DNA of 64,000 nucleotides from Williamsia maris (GTDB taxonomy: Bacteria > Actinomycetota > Actinomycetes > Mycobacteriales > Mycobacteriaceae). The position numbers were made by a program, and so were the translations under genes. The stretch lies in assembly GCF_024171815.1 (NCBI RefSeq), contig NZ_JAMTCJ010000001.1, positions 744,001 to 808,000 of the forward strand, written 5' to 3'. Below are positions 51,081 through 60,770 of the stretch, piece after piece (positions within the stretch are counted from its first letter, which is position 1; each line of letters starts with the position of its first letter). The notes under the pieces are model-generated. The model was not told where the DNA came from and searched no databases. It was given only the letters and a program-made list of their open reading frames with translations.

Positions 51081-51101
51081 GTGCACGATTCAATCGTGTA
51101 C
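51081..51101. promoter_or_regulatory. Inverted repeat before OhrR-type gene, candidate operator
   Basis: Arms GTGCACGATT and AATCGTGTAC flank a single C; one mismatch from perfect symmetry. It ends 10 bp before the regulator's GTG start, so it covers the promoter or transcription start and suggests autoregulation. Confidence 0.65.
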
Positions 51102-51111
51102 TATTGATTTC

Positions 51112-51597
51112 GTGTCCTCCCCACCTCTCGTCTCCGCGTCCGACGACCTGCTGCAACTCGATCGGCAGGTCTGTTTCGCGCTGGCAGTGACCAACCGGAC
51201 CGTGCTGACGATCTATCGGCCGCTGCTCGAGCCGCTGGGTCTCACCCATCCGCAATACCTGGTGATGCTGGCGCTGTGGGAACAGTCCCCGCGATCGGTG
51301 CGGTCCATCGGCGATGTCCTGATGCTCGATTCGGCGACGCTGTCGCCGCTGCTGAAACGACTGGAGAAGGCCGATCTGGTCACCCGCGAGCGGTCGGCCA
51401 CCGACGAGCGACAGCTCGACATCGAACTGACGTCGGCCGGACGGGCCATGCGGGAGCGCGCACTCGACATCCCGCCGTCGGTCGTGTCGGCCCTCGGGGT
51501 GTCGCTCGCGGACCTCGAGGAACTGCGCGCCGTGCTGTGGCGCATCAACGCCGCGGCGCGCGACTCGGCCATCGCATCGACGAAGGACAGCGAATGA
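51112..51597 (+). CDS. OhrR-type MarR regulator (organic peroxide sensor)
   Basis: A 161-residue MarR protein with the OhrR hallmark: a cysteine in LDRQVCFALAV near the N-terminus, followed by TIYRPLLEPLGLTHPQYLVM. In OhrR this cysteine is oxidised by organic hydroperoxides, releasing DNA. Helix-turn-helix: DSATLSPLLKRLEKADLV; wing RERSATDERQLDIELT. GTG 51112 is preceded by a strong inverted repeat. Unlike most OhrR loci, no ohr gene is adjacent; instead it is coupled (ATGA) to a DUF5313 gene. Confidence 0.85.
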   Translation: MSSPPLVSASDDLLQLDRQVCFALAVTNRTVLTIYRPLLEPLGLTHPQYLVMLALWEQSPRSVRSIGDVLMLDSATLSPLLKRLEKADLVTRERSATDERQLDIELTSAGRAMRERALDIPPSVVSALGVSLADLEELRAVLWRINAAARDSAIASTKDSE

Positions 51598-52028
51598 CCA
51601 AGCGCCCGAACGTCGGCCAGTGGATCGCCTACGCCTTCGGCCGACGCCTGCCCGACGACCTGCGCGAGTGGGTTCGCAACGACCTCACCGGGCGACACGC
51701 GTTCAGTCGACACCTCGTGCGGGGAATGGTGCCTTTTGTGCCGATCTTCGTGGTGTTCATGCTTTTTCCCGGACCGTGGTGGCTGCGCGCCCAGATGGTT
51801 GCGCTCGGCCTGAGTCTCGCGCTGATCTACTCGGCGGCGTACATGGGACAGAACCGGCGACATCGCCTGGAGAAACACGGTCTGGACCCCGAACTCCGGC
51901 CGGTGCGTCAGCAGCAGGAGAAGGACGACGACCAGAAGCGCTACGAGGCGATCTATGGAACCGTCCGTCGCACCTCCCCCGGACAGCTGCCCTCCCGTGG
52001 CCGGGTCGAGCGCAGACTCGACCGCTGA
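51594..52028 (+). CDS. DUF5313 membrane protein
   Basis: A 144-residue protein that matches the actinobacterial DUF5313 pattern: IAYAFGRRLPDDLREWVRND, RHLVRGMVPFVPIFVVFMLF, two helices (about 45-85), YMGQNRRHRLEKHGLDP and a charged tail. Function unknown. The start overlaps the OhrR-type stop (ATGA), so the two are translated together, suggesting a place in the peroxide response. Confidence 0.72.
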   Translation: MTKRPNVGQWIAYAFGRRLPDDLREWVRNDLTGRHAFSRHLVRGMVPFVPIFVVFMLFPGPWWLRAQMVALGLSLALIYSAAYMGQNRRHRLEKHGLDPELRPVRQQQEKDDDQKRYEAIYGTVRRTSPGQLPSRGRVERRLDR

Positions 52029-52037
52029 GATCTCGTC

Positions 52038-53414
52038 TCACAGCCCCACCGATATTGCTCCGGTGACGACGGCGAAGACCACGTAGAGCAGCGACGCCCC
52101 GAGAACCCAGCCGAACGCGAACCGCTGGAACTCCCCGAGATTCGCTTTCACCAGACCGAGGAGGACCCACAGCGGCGCGGACGCCGGTCCGATCGAGTGA
52201 GCCATCTGCCCTATCACCGCGGCCCGCGCCATCTCCTCCGGCGGGATGCCGTAGTGCGCGGCCGACTCGGCCAGCACCGGGACGATGCCGAAGAAGTACG
52301 CGTCGTTGGCCATGAAGAAACTCATCGGGATCCCGATCACCGCACCGACCACCGGGATCAGCCCGTTCGCACCATCGGGGACCAACGACAGCAGAGCAGT
52401 GGCCATGGACTTGGTCATCCCCGATTCCGTGAGGATCCCGGTGAAGACACCGGCGCCCAGGACCAGGATGACCACCGGCACCGCGTTCGCGGCGTGCTTG
52501 CGAATGACCTCGCCCTGCTCGGCGGGACGGGGATGGTTGACGACCAACGCGACGACGAAGCCGAGCAGGAACAGCACCGCGAGATCGGCGACGCCGAGGA
52601 CCAACAACACCAGCAGCGACACGGTGGTGACAGCGTTCATCCACAGCCGCCAATCCCGACCGAGCCGCAGCGCGGTCCGACGCGCTCTCGACACGGTGGC
52701 CGTCGCCGCGCCGGGTCCGGGTCTCCCCGTCAGCACGGGTGCACCGGGGCCACGACGGTCGGCGATGATCTCCGCGGCCACCTCCGCGATCCGTGCCGCA
52801 TCGACACCGCGCCTCGCGATACGGCCGAGAACGTAGGCCAAGACGACGATCGCGCCCGACATCAACAGCATCGCGGGCAGCATGTGCACGAAATAGTCGG
52901 TCGCGTCGACACCCAGGACCGATACCGCGCGCGTCGCCGCACCACCCCAGGGGGTCGAGCCGGAGATCGTCCCGAGGGCCATGGTCGAGATCGTCGCGAT
53001 GACAAGGGGATTGATGCCCAACCTGCGGTAGATGGGGAGGAAGGCCGAGCAGATGATCATGTAGGACGTGGTGCCGTCACCGTCGAGGGCGACCAGCAGC
53101 GCCAGTACCGCCGTGCCGACGCAGATCTTGACCGGGTCGCCACCCGAGAGACGGATGATCGCCCTCGACACCGGATCGAACAGACGCGCATCCATCATGA
53201 TCCCGAAGTACAAGACGGCGAACAGCAGCAGGATTGCGGTCGGGGCCACCGTCGTGATGCCGCTCTCGACCATGGTTGCGAGCTGCGCGCCCTGACCGCT
53301 GATCAGCAGCGCGACGATCGGGATGACGATGACGGCGACCAGCGCGGTCGCCCACCCACGGATGACCACGAGCATGAAAGCAGCCAGCGACGCGAACCCC
53401 AACACCGCGAGCAT
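52038..53414 (-). CDS. CitMHS-family citrate/divalent metal transporter
   Basis: A 458-residue transporter with about 12 helices. LLFAVLYFGIMMDARLFDP, ALDGDGTTSYMIICSAFLPI, and MSFFMANDAYFFGIVPVLAE are typical of the CitMHS group, which imports citrate complexed with Mg or Ca. A proline-rich loop (RGPGAPVLTGRPGPG) lies in the middle. It starts 3 bp after the stop of the dehydrogenase gene, so the two are one operon; the true substrate may be the acid that enzyme oxidises. Confidence 0.87.
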   Translation of the reverse strand: MLAVLGFASLAAFMLVVIRGWATALVAVIVIPIVALLISGQGAQLATMVESGITTVAPTAILLLFAVLYFGIMMDARLFDPVSRAIIRLSGGDPVKICVGTAVLALLVALDGDGTTSYMIICSAFLPIYRRLGINPLVIATISTMALGTISGSTPWGGAATRAVSVLGVDATDYFVHMLPAMLLMSGAIVVLAYVLGRIARRGVDAARIAEVAAEIIADRRGPGAPVLTGRPGPGAATATVSRARRTALRLGRDWRLWMNAVTTVSLLVLLVLGVADLAVLFLLGFVVALVVNHPRPAEQGEVIRKHAANAVPVVILVLGAGVFTGILTESGMTKSMATALLSLVPDGANGLIPVVGAVIGIPMSFFMANDAYFFGIVPVLAESAAHYGIPPEEMARAAVIGQMAHSIGPASAPLWVLLGLVKANLGEFQRFAFGWVLGASLLYVVFAVVTGAISVGL

Positions 53415-53417
53415 GAC

Positions 53418-54569
53418 TCAGACCCGTTCGTCGGCGACGACGTGTGCGACGACAGCGTCGGTGAAGCCGGCGGTGGTCGCGTCTCCGCCGAGGTCGCGAG
53501 TGCGAGTGTCCGCACACGCCACCGCGGCATCGACGGCCCCGCGTATCCGGCCCCCCGCGTCGACGAGTCGGGCATCGTCGCGCCTGCCACCCAGCCACTC
53601 CAGGAGCATTGCCGCCGAACCGATCAGCGAAGCAGGGTTGGCGATTCCCATTCCGGCGATGTCGGGGGCGGATCCGTGTTGAGCCTGCGCAACGGCGTGA
53701 TCGTGACCGACGTTGAGCGACGCGGCCAGACCGATGCTGCCGGACAGTTCGGTCGCCTCGTCGGAGAGGATGTCGCCGAACATGTTGGTGGTGACCACGA
53801 CATCGAACTGCTCGGGACGTCGGATCAGCAGCGCGGCGACGGCATCGACGAGCAGCTCCTCGTACTCGACGTCCGGGAAGTCCGCTCGCACCGCTCGCGC
53901 CGCCTCCAAGAAGAGTCCGTCGCTGAGCCGCAGGACGTTCGCCTTGTGCACCGCCGTGACCTTGGACCGTCGGGTACGCGCGAGTTCGAAAGCCCGCCGG
54001 ACGATGCGCTCGGACCCCTGTCGCGTGACCTTCCGAACGGCCAACGCCAGGTCCTCGGTGGGCATGAACTCGCCGGATCCGGCGAACATGGTGCGATCGG
54101 CGTAGAAGCCCTCGGTGTTCTCGCGGACGATGACCAGGTCGAACTCTTTGCCGATGGGCGAGTGCAGAGCCGCGACGGTTCGAGCCGGTCGGATGTTGGC
54201 GTAGAGATCCAACGACTTCCGAAGCAGGCCCGACGGATTCACGCCACCCTGTGCCGTCGGCGGGTAGTCGAGATGCGACACCGGTCCGAGCAGTACTCCG
54301 TCCGTGCGACGCGCGGCGTCCATGACATCGGCGGGCATGGTGGATCCGGAGGCGTTCAGTGCTTCGAACCCGATGGTGTGTGTCACCGGGTGCCACGCCA
54401 CCCCGACAGCGCTCAGCGCTGCGTCGACGACCTCGGTCGTGGCCGCGGTGATCTCGGGACCGATCCCGTCGCCCGCGAGAACGACCAGTTCCAGGGCATC
54501 CACCCGCGTCGTGTCCGATGTCGGGACGCTGCCGGGCGCCACGGAACGAGGAACTGATTCGAGATGCAT
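53418..54569 (-). CDS. Isocitrate/isopropylmalate-type dehydrogenase
   Basis: A 383-residue beta-decarboxylating dehydrogenase: LVVLAGDGIGPEITAATTEV, LRKSLDLYANIRPART, VIVRENTEGFYADR, TAVHKANVLRLSDGLF (catalytic Lys), VTTNMFGDILSDEAT (metal Asp) and HGSAPDIAGMGIANP. The REN(T/S)EG form occurs in tartrate/homoisocitrate/isocitrate types rather than LeuB. With a CitMHS transporter and a LysR regulator it suggests uptake and oxidation of a hydroxy-di- or tricarboxylate. ATG 54569 has GGGAG 5 nt upstream; GTG 54575 is in frame. Confidence 0.85.
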   Translation of the reverse strand: MHLESVPRSVAPGSVPTSDTTRVDALELVVLAGDGIGPEITAATTEVVDAALSAVGVAWHPVTHTIGFEALNASGSTMPADVMDAARRTDGVLLGPVSHLDYPPTAQGGVNPSGLLRKSLDLYANIRPARTVAALHSPIGKEFDLVIVRENTEGFYADRTMFAGSGEFMPTEDLALAVRKVTRQGSERIVRRAFELARTRRSKVTAVHKANVLRLSDGLFLEAARAVRADFPDVEYEELLVDAVAALLIRRPEQFDVVVTTNMFGDILSDEATELSGSIGLAASLNVGHDHAVAQAQHGSAPDIAGMGIANPASLIGSAAMLLEWLGGRRDDARLVDAGGRIRGAVDAAVACADTRTRDLGGDATTAGFTDAVVAHVVADERV

Positions 54570-54695
54570 TGCCACTCCCTGAACTCACGCTGGACATCGA
54601 CTGCCGTTGCGATCGATGTGACTCACGACATACACAGTGCCGATCGTCGAGCGTTCAGACCAGAGTTGATCTCTTACATCAGGGTGAAGCAGCAT

Positions 54696-55601
54696 TCACA
54701 GGTCTCGTCGATTCGACCATGGGAGCGTCTGCAGCGTCGCCCGCATCGCTTCGCCCGCCGGCGACACTCTCCCGGCCACCGCCCCCAGCAGCACACGGCG
54801 ATCGGGGAGTTGCCCATTCGTGTCGATTGCATCGACGTCGTCGCGAAGGAACCAGGTGGTCATGACCGGGGCGACGGACAGGCCGAGGCCGGCGGCCACC
54901 ATGGCCTGCGATTCCATGTAGTCGTTCGCCTCGATCAACACCTGTGGATCAAAACCTGCTGTGCGGCAGGCAGACCGGAAGACCTCGGTGATCGGGTGCC
55001 CGTCCGCGCGAACGATCCAGGACTCGTCGGCGAGGTCGGCGAGGTCAACCTGCGCGTCTCCGAACCTGCCCGCCGGCGCCAGCACGACCGTCGGGTCTCG
55101 GCCCAGTTCAGCGAACTCGAGACCGTCCTCGACGAGCGCCGCCTCCGGGTAGTCCCACGCCAACGCCAGGTCCACGTCACGCGCGTGCAGCATCTGCCGT
55201 AGTCGACGGAGCCTCGACGACCGGATGTGCAGCTCGACGCCCGGATGGTCGGAGCGGAACGTCTCGATGACGCGCGGCAGGAACGACGCCGCGAATGTCG
55301 GGAACACCCCGAGGGTGAGCTGTCCCGAGCGCGCTCCGGCCAGGTCGTCGAGTTCCGAACTCAGCGCGCGCAGATTGGTCTCGATGGCGCTCGCGCGAGC
55401 GAGGACGATCCGCCCTGCGTCGGTCAACCGGACGCCGCGTGCGTGGCGCTCGAACAGCGTCGTTCCCACCGCGCTCTCGAGTCGCCGAACCTGTTGCGAC
55501 ACCGCCGACGGGGTGTACTGCAGACTCCGAGCGGCGCCGGTCATCGACCCCGTCCTGTCGATCTCGACCAGCAATCGGAGAAGCGCGAGTTCGACGTCCA
55601 C
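54696..55601 (-). CDS. LysR-family transcriptional regulator
   Basis: A 301-residue LysR protein: helix-turn-helix GSMTGAARSLQYTPSAVSQQ, effector domain from LTLGVFPTFAASFLPRVI. It lies 126 bp upstream of the dehydrogenase-CitMHS operon on the same strand and probably activates it. GTG 55601 is preceded by TAGTGT at 6 nt (55613-55608), a leaderless pattern. Confidence 0.87.
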   Translation of the reverse strand: MDVELALLRLLVEIDRTGSMTGAARSLQYTPSAVSQQVRRLESAVGTTLFERHARGVRLTDAGRIVLARASAIETNLRALSSELDDLAGARSGQLTLGVFPTFAASFLPRVIETFRSDHPGVELHIRSSRLRRLRQMLHARDVDLALAWDYPEAALVEDGLEFAELGRDPTVVLAPAGRFGDAQVDLADLADESWIVRADGHPITEVFRSACRTAGFDPQVLIEANDYMESQAMVAAGLGLSVAPVMTTWFLRDDVDAIDTNGQLPDRRVLLGAVAGRVSPAGEAMRATLQTLPWSNRRDL

Positions 55602-55685
55602 GTCCTCACACTAGGACGCGTCGAGTCCACATCCGCTTCGTTCGCCCCGGTCGTGCCGCGGCGGTGACGCGTCGATCGGGATCGC

Positions 55686-56810
55686 TCAGGCTGCGGCGAG
55701 CCCCCACTCGCGGGCGATGAGCTCGTGCGAGTGCTTCCTGGACTCGAAATCATGTGTGACGCTGGTGATCACCAGCTCATCGGCACCGGTTACCCGGGCC
55801 AACGTCCGCAGACCGTCGACGACCGTGGTGGGCGCGCCCACGAACTGGGTGCGGATCCGATCATCGACCACGGCGCGCTCGGTGTCGCTGAGCGCCGGGG
55901 TGGACGCCGGGTCCGGGTACGGCGGAGCACCTGCACCGGAGCGGATCCCGCACACCCAGTGGCCGTACGTCGACGCCAGTTCCTGCGCGGTCGCGTCGTC
56001 GTCGGCCGCGACCACGTCGGCCGAGACAACGACGTAGGGCTCGGACAGATCACGCGACGGCACGAACGCCTCGCGGTACGCCTCGACGGCCTCGAGCGTG
56101 GTCGCGGGACTGACGTGGTAGTTCGCGACGAACGGCAACCCCCGAGCGCCGGCCACCTGAGCGCTCTGGCCCTTGCTGCTGCCGAACACCCACACCTCGA
56201 CGTCGGCCTTCTCACCCGGGACCGCCGACAGCGCGACCCCGTCGGCCGAGTACGTCCCCTCCAGCAGCGCCAGGATGTCGTCGACGGCCTCGGTGAAGTC
56301 CGGCGGCTCGGCGCCGGTGATCTGCAGTGCGGTCGCGGTCGCCGCGAGCTTGGGCGATCCCAACAGTCCCTCCAACGAGAACGGCTCGGGGATCAACAGT
56401 CCGTCCACCTCGTGCTCCGGACTGGGTTCGGGTCGCGGCGGTTTCGGTCCCGACCCGGTCGCCTCCTTGCGTCGCTGCCCCGACCGCCCCAGTCCCAGGT
56501 CGAGACGACCGGGGTGCAGGGCGTCGATCGTCCCGAAGGCCTCGACGACCGACACCGGCGTGTGGTGTCCGAGCTGGACCGCGGCCGACCCGACCCGGAT
56601 CGACGACGTCGCCGCGGCGACCAGACCGATCAACGTGACGGTCGACGAGCTCGCGACCGCGGCGAAGTGGTGCTCGGCCAGCCAGAAACGCCGGTAGCCG
56701 AGCGACTCACTCAGCTGGGCCAGCTCGACCGAGCGGCGCAGGGCGGTCGGGGCATCCGAGCCGGCGGTCACCGGCGACAGGTCGAGAACGGAGAGCGGGA
56801 TCGAACTCAT
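55686..56810 (-). CDS. LLM-class flavin-dependent oxidoreductase (MsnO8-like)
   Basis: A 374-residue bacterial luciferase-like protein: LSVLDLSPV start, [40 protein letters not shown], and [18 protein letters not shown] are the MsnO8-type landmarks; the N-terminal part of the loop 120-150 is proline-rich. It would use FMNH2 to oxidise an unknown substrate. ATG 56810 overlaps the stop of a small upstream frame (ATGA). Confidence 0.87.
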   Translation of the reverse strand: MSSIPLSVLDLSPVTAGSDAPTALRRSVELAQLSESLGYRRFWLAEHHFAAVASSSTVTLIGLVAAATSSIRVGSAAVQLGHHTPVSVVEAFGTIDALHPGRLDLGLGRSGQRRKEATGSGPKPPRPEPSPEHEVDGLLIPEPFSLEGLLGSPKLAATATALQITGAEPPDFTEAVDDILALLEGTYSADGVALSAVPGEKADVEVWVFGSSKGQSAQVAGARGLPFVANYHVSPATTLEAVEAYREAFVPSRDLSEPYVVVSADVVAADDDATAQELASTYGHWVCGIRSGAGAPPYPDPASTPALSDTERAVVDDRIRTQFVGAPTTVVDGLRTLARVTGADELVITSVTHDFESRKHSHELIAREWGLAAA

Positions 56811-57037
56811 CGACGAAACTCCTCAGACAGTGCACGGCTCGCGTCGGCATCGGCCGGCCGGCCGGTGGGCGACGACGTCGGGGCCGGCCAGACGAACGAC
56901 GCATCCGGGTTGAGCGCGGCCGCCGCCGACATCAGATCGGTGGGTCGCGGCGCGGAGAACCAAAGGGGTGTGTTCACTGTTCCAGTGAGCACCGGAGCGC
57001 TCAGAAAATCGAGAGTTGCGGTCACGCTGATTCTCAC
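56807..57037 (-). CDS. Small protein coupled to the LLM monooxygenase
   Basis: A 76-residue frame starting at GTG 57037 ([19 protein letters not shown], ending ALSEEFRR), with GGGCGGA 4 nt upstream. No family recognised. It is supported by ATGA overlap with the monooxygenase start and by its place at the divergent promoter with the sulfotransferase gene. GTG 57025 is an alternative. Confidence 0.45.
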   Translation of the reverse strand: MRISVTATLDFLSAPVLTGTVNTPLWFSAPRPTDLMSAAAALNPDASFVWPAPTSSPTGRPADADASRALSEEFRR

Positions 57038-57124
57038 TTGTCCGCCCGGGTGACAACCCATTGGCCCAGCGTGAGCCAAAGGTGCTGGTGCGCACCGCAA
57101 GTACTCCGTCGTTATCATTCCCCC

Positions 57125-57928
57125 ATGACGTCCACCCCGCGTGCCTACCTGGTGCTCGCGACCCAGCGGAGCGGCAGCACCCTGCTCGTGGAGTCGTTGC
57201 GCGCCACCGGGGTCGCCGGCGAACCCCAGGAGTTCTTTCAGTACCTGCCGCACAGCGGCCTCGCCCCGCAGCCGCGGGAGTGGTTCGCCGATGTGACCGA
57301 CGAATCCATCCTCTCCCTGCTCGACCCACTCGATCCGGGTACGCCCCAGACCGCGACCGGCGACGAATGGGCCGAGCGCATCCGACGCGAGGGATCCACC
57401 GCGAACGGCGTGTGGGGCGGCAAGCTGATGTGGAACCAGACACCGCTACTGCTGGCCAACGCGTCCTCGCTGCGCAACCGGTCCAGCGATGACCTGCGCA
57501 GCGCCATCGACGACCTCCTGGGTCCCGACGTCGTCTACGTGCACGTCTACCGCACCGACATCGCCGCGCAGGCGGTCTCGATGTGGCGGGCGGTGCAGAC
57601 GCGGGTGTGGCGCGGCGCCGCGCCTGCGGAGATCGACGAGCGCGCGCAGTATCACGCGGGTGGCATCGCCCATCTGCACGCGATCCTGTCCGAGCAGGAG
57701 CGGAGCTGGCGCGCCTGGTTCGACACCGCCGGTGTCGAACCCATCGAGATCGACTACCGGCACCTCGCCGAGGACACCACCGGCGAGGTCGGACGTGTCC
57801 TGAACGCACTGGGACTCGACCCCGGGTTGGCCCCGCCCCCGGCACTGACCCGGCAGGGCAACGCACGCTCGATCGACTGGATCGACCGATACCGCCGCGA
57901 CGCGGCACGAGAAGGAGTGACGGTATGA
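57125..57928 (+). CDS. stf0: Stf0-family sulfotransferase, probable trehalose 2-sulfotransferase
   Basis: A 267-residue protein, close to M. smegmatis Stf0 as I remember it: PAPS phosphate loop [57 protein letters not shown] and a late [11 protein letters not shown]. Stf0 moves sulfate from PAPS to the 2-hydroxyl of trehalose, the first step to sulfolipid-1 in M. tuberculosis. ATG 57125 has TATCAT 6 nt upstream (leaderless). Its stop overlaps the cysD start (ATGA), so enzyme and PAPS supply are coupled. Confidence 0.9.
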   Translation: MTSTPRAYLVLATQRSGSTLLVESLRATGVAGEPQEFFQYLPHSGLAPQPREWFADVTDESILSLLDPLDPGTPQTATGDEWAERIRREGSTANGVWGGKLMWNQTPLLLANASSLRNRSSDDLRSAIDDLLGPDVVYVHVYRTDIAAQAVSMWRAVQTRVWRGAAPAEIDERAQYHAGGIAHLHAILSEQERSWRAWFDTAGVEPIEIDYRHLAEDTTGEVGRVLNALGLDPGLAPPPALTRQGNARSIDWIDRYRRDAAREGVTV

Positions 57929-58854
57929 CGATCGACAGCGCGGTGGGCGACACCACCCATGTCGACGAACTCCGGGTGCTGGAGGCCGAGTCGGTCCACA
58001 TCATCCGCGAGGTCGTCGCCGAACTGGAGCGGCCGGTCCTGCTGTTCTCCGCGGGCAAGGACTCCATCGTCCTGCTCCGGCTGGCCGAGAAGGCCTTTCG
58101 GCCCTCGCCGCTCCCCTTCCCGGTGCTGCACGTGGACACCGGGCACAATTTTCCGGAGGTCATCGACTTCCGTGATCGTCGCCTCGCCGACGCCGGCCAC
58201 ACCCTGGTGGTCGCGTCGGTGCAGGAGTCCATCGATTCCGGACGGGCACAGGAGATCGGCGGCCCCAACGCTTCTCGCAATCGTCTGCAGACCCGGACGC
58301 TGCTCGACGCCCTCGAGGCCGGTCGGTACGACGCCGCGTTCGGCGGCGCCCGGCGCGACGAGGAACGTGCTCGCGCCAAGGAACGTGTCCTCAGTTTCCG
58401 CGACGAGTTCGGGCAGTGGGATCCGCGCGCCCAGCGCCCCGAACCGTGGTCGCTGTACAACGGCCGCATCCGACGCGGGGAGCAGGTGCGGGTGTTCCCG
58501 TTGAGCAACTGGACCGAGCTCGACATCTGGCGCTACATCGAGCAGGAGGGACTCGAACTACCGCCGATCTACTTCGCGCACGAGCGCGAAGTGTTCGAAC
58601 GGGACGGGATCCTGCTCGCGACATCGGAGTTCACCAGTCCCGCCGAGTCGGAGAGCGCCGCCACCGAGTGGGTGCGGTACCGCACCGTCGGCGATCTGAC
58701 GATCACCGGCGCGGTTCGATCCCATGCCACCGACATCGCCGGGGTGATCGGGGAGATCTCCGCGGCGACGGTGTCCGAACGAGGAGAGACGCGAGCCGAC
58801 GACCGGACCTCGGTGGCCGCGATGGAAGACCGCAAGCGCGAAGGATACTTCTGA
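57925..58854 (+). CDS. cysD: Sulfate adenylyltransferase subunit 2 CysD
   Basis: A 309-residue PP-loop enzyme: [53 protein letters not shown] and [16 protein letters not shown]. With CysN it makes adenosine 5'-phosphosulfate from sulfate and ATP. It begins within the stf0 stop (ATGA) and its own stop overlaps the cysNC start (TGATG), so all three are tightly coupled. Confidence 0.95.
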   Translation: MTIDSAVGDTTHVDELRVLEAESVHIIREVVAELERPVLLFSAGKDSIVLLRLAEKAFRPSPLPFPVLHVDTGHNFPEVIDFRDRRLADAGHTLVVASVQESIDSGRAQEIGGPNASRNRLQTRTLLDALEAGRYDAAFGGARRDEERARAKERVLSFRDEFGQWDPRAQRPEPWSLYNGRIRRGEQVRVFPLSNWTELDIWRYIEQEGLELPPIYFAHEREVFERDGILLATSEFTSPAESESAATEWVRYRTVGDLTITGAVRSHATDIAGVIGEISAATVSERGETRADDRTSVAAMEDRKREGYF

Positions 58855-60764
58855 TGAGTACTTCCACCACGGACACCGCGACACCCACCACGACCCCGAC
58901 GCGTCAGCTCCTGCGACTCGCCACCGCCGGCTCGGTGGACGACGGCAAGTCGACGCTGATCGGGCGGCTGATGTACGACACCGACAGCCTGCCGCTCGAC
59001 CACCTCGAGGCCGTCATCAAGGACGGTGTCCCCGACCTCGCGGCGCTGTCCGACGGTCTGCGCGCCGAGCAGGAGCAGGGCATCACCATCGATGTCGCGT
59101 ACCGCTTCTTCTCCACCGAGCACCGCAACTACATCCTCGCCGACACCCCCGGACACGAGCGCTACACCCGCAACATGTTCACCGGGGCGTCCACCGCGCA
59201 CGTGGCGATCCTCCTGGTCGACGCGAGCGCCGGCGTACTGCGGCAGACCCGTCGGCACGCCCGCATCGCGACCCTGCTCAACGTCAAACACCTCGTTGCC
59301 GCGGTCAACAAGATCGATCTGATCGACTTCGACGAGGCGCGGTTCCTCGAACTCGAGACCGAACTGCGCGCGCTCGCCGACCGTCTCGGCGCCGACGAGC
59401 TGACGGTGATCCCGTTGGCGGCCAAGGCCGGGGACAACGTGGTGCATCGCTCCGCGAACACCCCCTGGTACACCGGCCCCACCCTGCTCGAGCACCTCGA
59501 GTCCATCGAGTTGGTCGCACCGAACCCGGTGGCGACCGAGTTGCGGTTGCCGGTGCAGTGGGTGTCGCGGCCGGTGGACGGGGAACGTCGTCGTTACACC
59601 GGGCGTGTCTCGGCGGGTACGTTGCGCGTCGGCGACCCGGTGATCGCCCTGCCGTCGGGTTCACGCAGCACCGTCACCGCACTCGACACCCTCGACGACG
59701 AGCGCGACGTCGCGGTGGCCCCACTGTCGGTGGCGGTCTCGCTGGCCGACGACATCGACGTGGGCCGTGGCGACGTGATCGTCAGCGGCGCCGACGACGC
59801 GCACGCGCCGGTACTGGCCCGCGAACTCGAGGCCACCGTCTGCTGGTTCGGCGACACCCCGTTGCGTGCCGGCGACCGTCTCGCCCTCAAGCACACCGCG
59901 ACCACCGTGCGCGCGACCGTGCAGGCGCTGTCGTCGCGGCTCGATCCGGAGACCCTCGACGAGCAGGACTCACCGGTCGAGTTGTCGCTCAACGACATCG
60001 GCGTGGTCACGCTGCGCACGAGCTCGGTGGTCGTCGCCGACCCGTACGCCGGGAACCGGGACGCGGGCGCGTTCATCCTCATCGACGAGACGTCGAACGA
60101 CACCGTCGGCGCTGGGACCATCACCACCGCGCGCGAGGTCAAGCCGGGCGCCCAGACCCGCAACGACGTGAAATGGCATCCGTCGGCGTTGAATCGGGCG
60201 CATCGCTGGTCCAAGATCGGGCAGTCCGGTGCCACCGTCTGGCTCACCGGACTCCCGGCCTCGGGCAAGTCCACAGTGGCGGTCGCACTGGAGCGCGCCC
60301 TGGTCGAATCGGGCCGTACGGCTTACCTTCTCGACGGCGACAACGTGCGCCACGGGTTGTCCGACGATCTGGGGTTCACCCCGGGTGACCGGGCAGAGAA
60401 CATCCGGCGCGTCGGTCACCTCACCCGTCTGCTCGCCGACGCAGGCGTGGTGGCCATCGCCTCGTTGGTGTCGCCGTTGGAGTCCGACCGCGAGATCGCA
60501 CGGGCGCTGAACGACGCCGCAGGGTTGCCCTTCATCGAGGTGGCGGTGACCACGCCGTTGGCCGAGTGCGAACGGCGCGACCCCAAGGGTCTCTACGCCC
60601 GCGCCCGGGCCGGCGAACTGAAGGGGCTCACCGGGATCGACGCCCCCTACGAGACGCCGCTGAACCCGGACCTGTCGATCGACACGACCGACGCCGACAT
60701 CGACGACCTGGTCCGTCAGGTGCTCGCGGTGCTCGACGCGCACGAGTCCGACGGAGGTCGTTGA
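58854..60764 (+). CDS. cysNC: Bifunctional CysN/CysC: sulfate adenylyltransferase GTPase and APS kinase
   Basis: A 636-residue fusion. Residues 1-~440 are CysN, an EF-Tu-like GTPase: P-loop AGSVDDGKSTL, switch DTPGHERYTRNM, NKIDLIDF. Residues ~455-636 are APS kinase: Walker A WLTGLPASGKST, LDGDNVRHGLSDDLGF, NIRRVGHL, DPKGLYARAR. It drives APS formation with GTP and phosphorylates APS to PAPS. One-base overlap with cysD. The fused form is usual in mycobacteria; PAPS from it would feed Stf0. Confidence 0.95.
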   Translation: MSTSTTDTATPTTTPTRQLLRLATAGSVDDGKSTLIGRLMYDTDSLPLDHLEAVIKDGVPDLAALSDGLRAEQEQGITIDVAYRFFSTEHRNYILADTPGHERYTRNMFTGASTAHVAILLVDASAGVLRQTRRHARIATLLNVKHLVAAVNKIDLIDFDEARFLELETELRALADRLGADELTVIPLAAKAGDNVVHRSANTPWYTGPTLLEHLESIELVAPNPVATELRLPVQWVSRPVDGERRRYTGRVSAGTLRVGDPVIALPSGSRSTVTALDTLDDERDVAVAPLSVAVSLADDIDVGRGDVIVSGADDAHAPVLARELEATVCWFGDTPLRAGDRLALKHTATTVRATVQALSSRLDPETLDEQDSPVELSLNDIGVVTLRTSSVVVADPYAGNRDAGAFILIDETSNDTVGAGTITTAREVKPGAQTRNDVKWHPSALNRAHRWSKIGQSGATVWLTGLPASGKSTVAVALERALVESGRTAYLLDGDNVRHGLSDDLGFTPGDRAENIRRVGHLTRLLADAGVVAIASLVSPLESDREIARALNDAAGLPFIEVAVTTPLAECERRDPKGLYARARAGELKGLTGIDAPYETPLNPDLSIDTTDADIDDLVRQVLAVLDAHESDGGR

Positions 60765-60770
60765 GTCCGT

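Noticed and set aside
52197-54557. A 786-codon plus-strand frame
   Set aside because: It is antisense to the CitMHS and dehydrogenase genes and rich in Asp, Arg and His with no recognisable domain.
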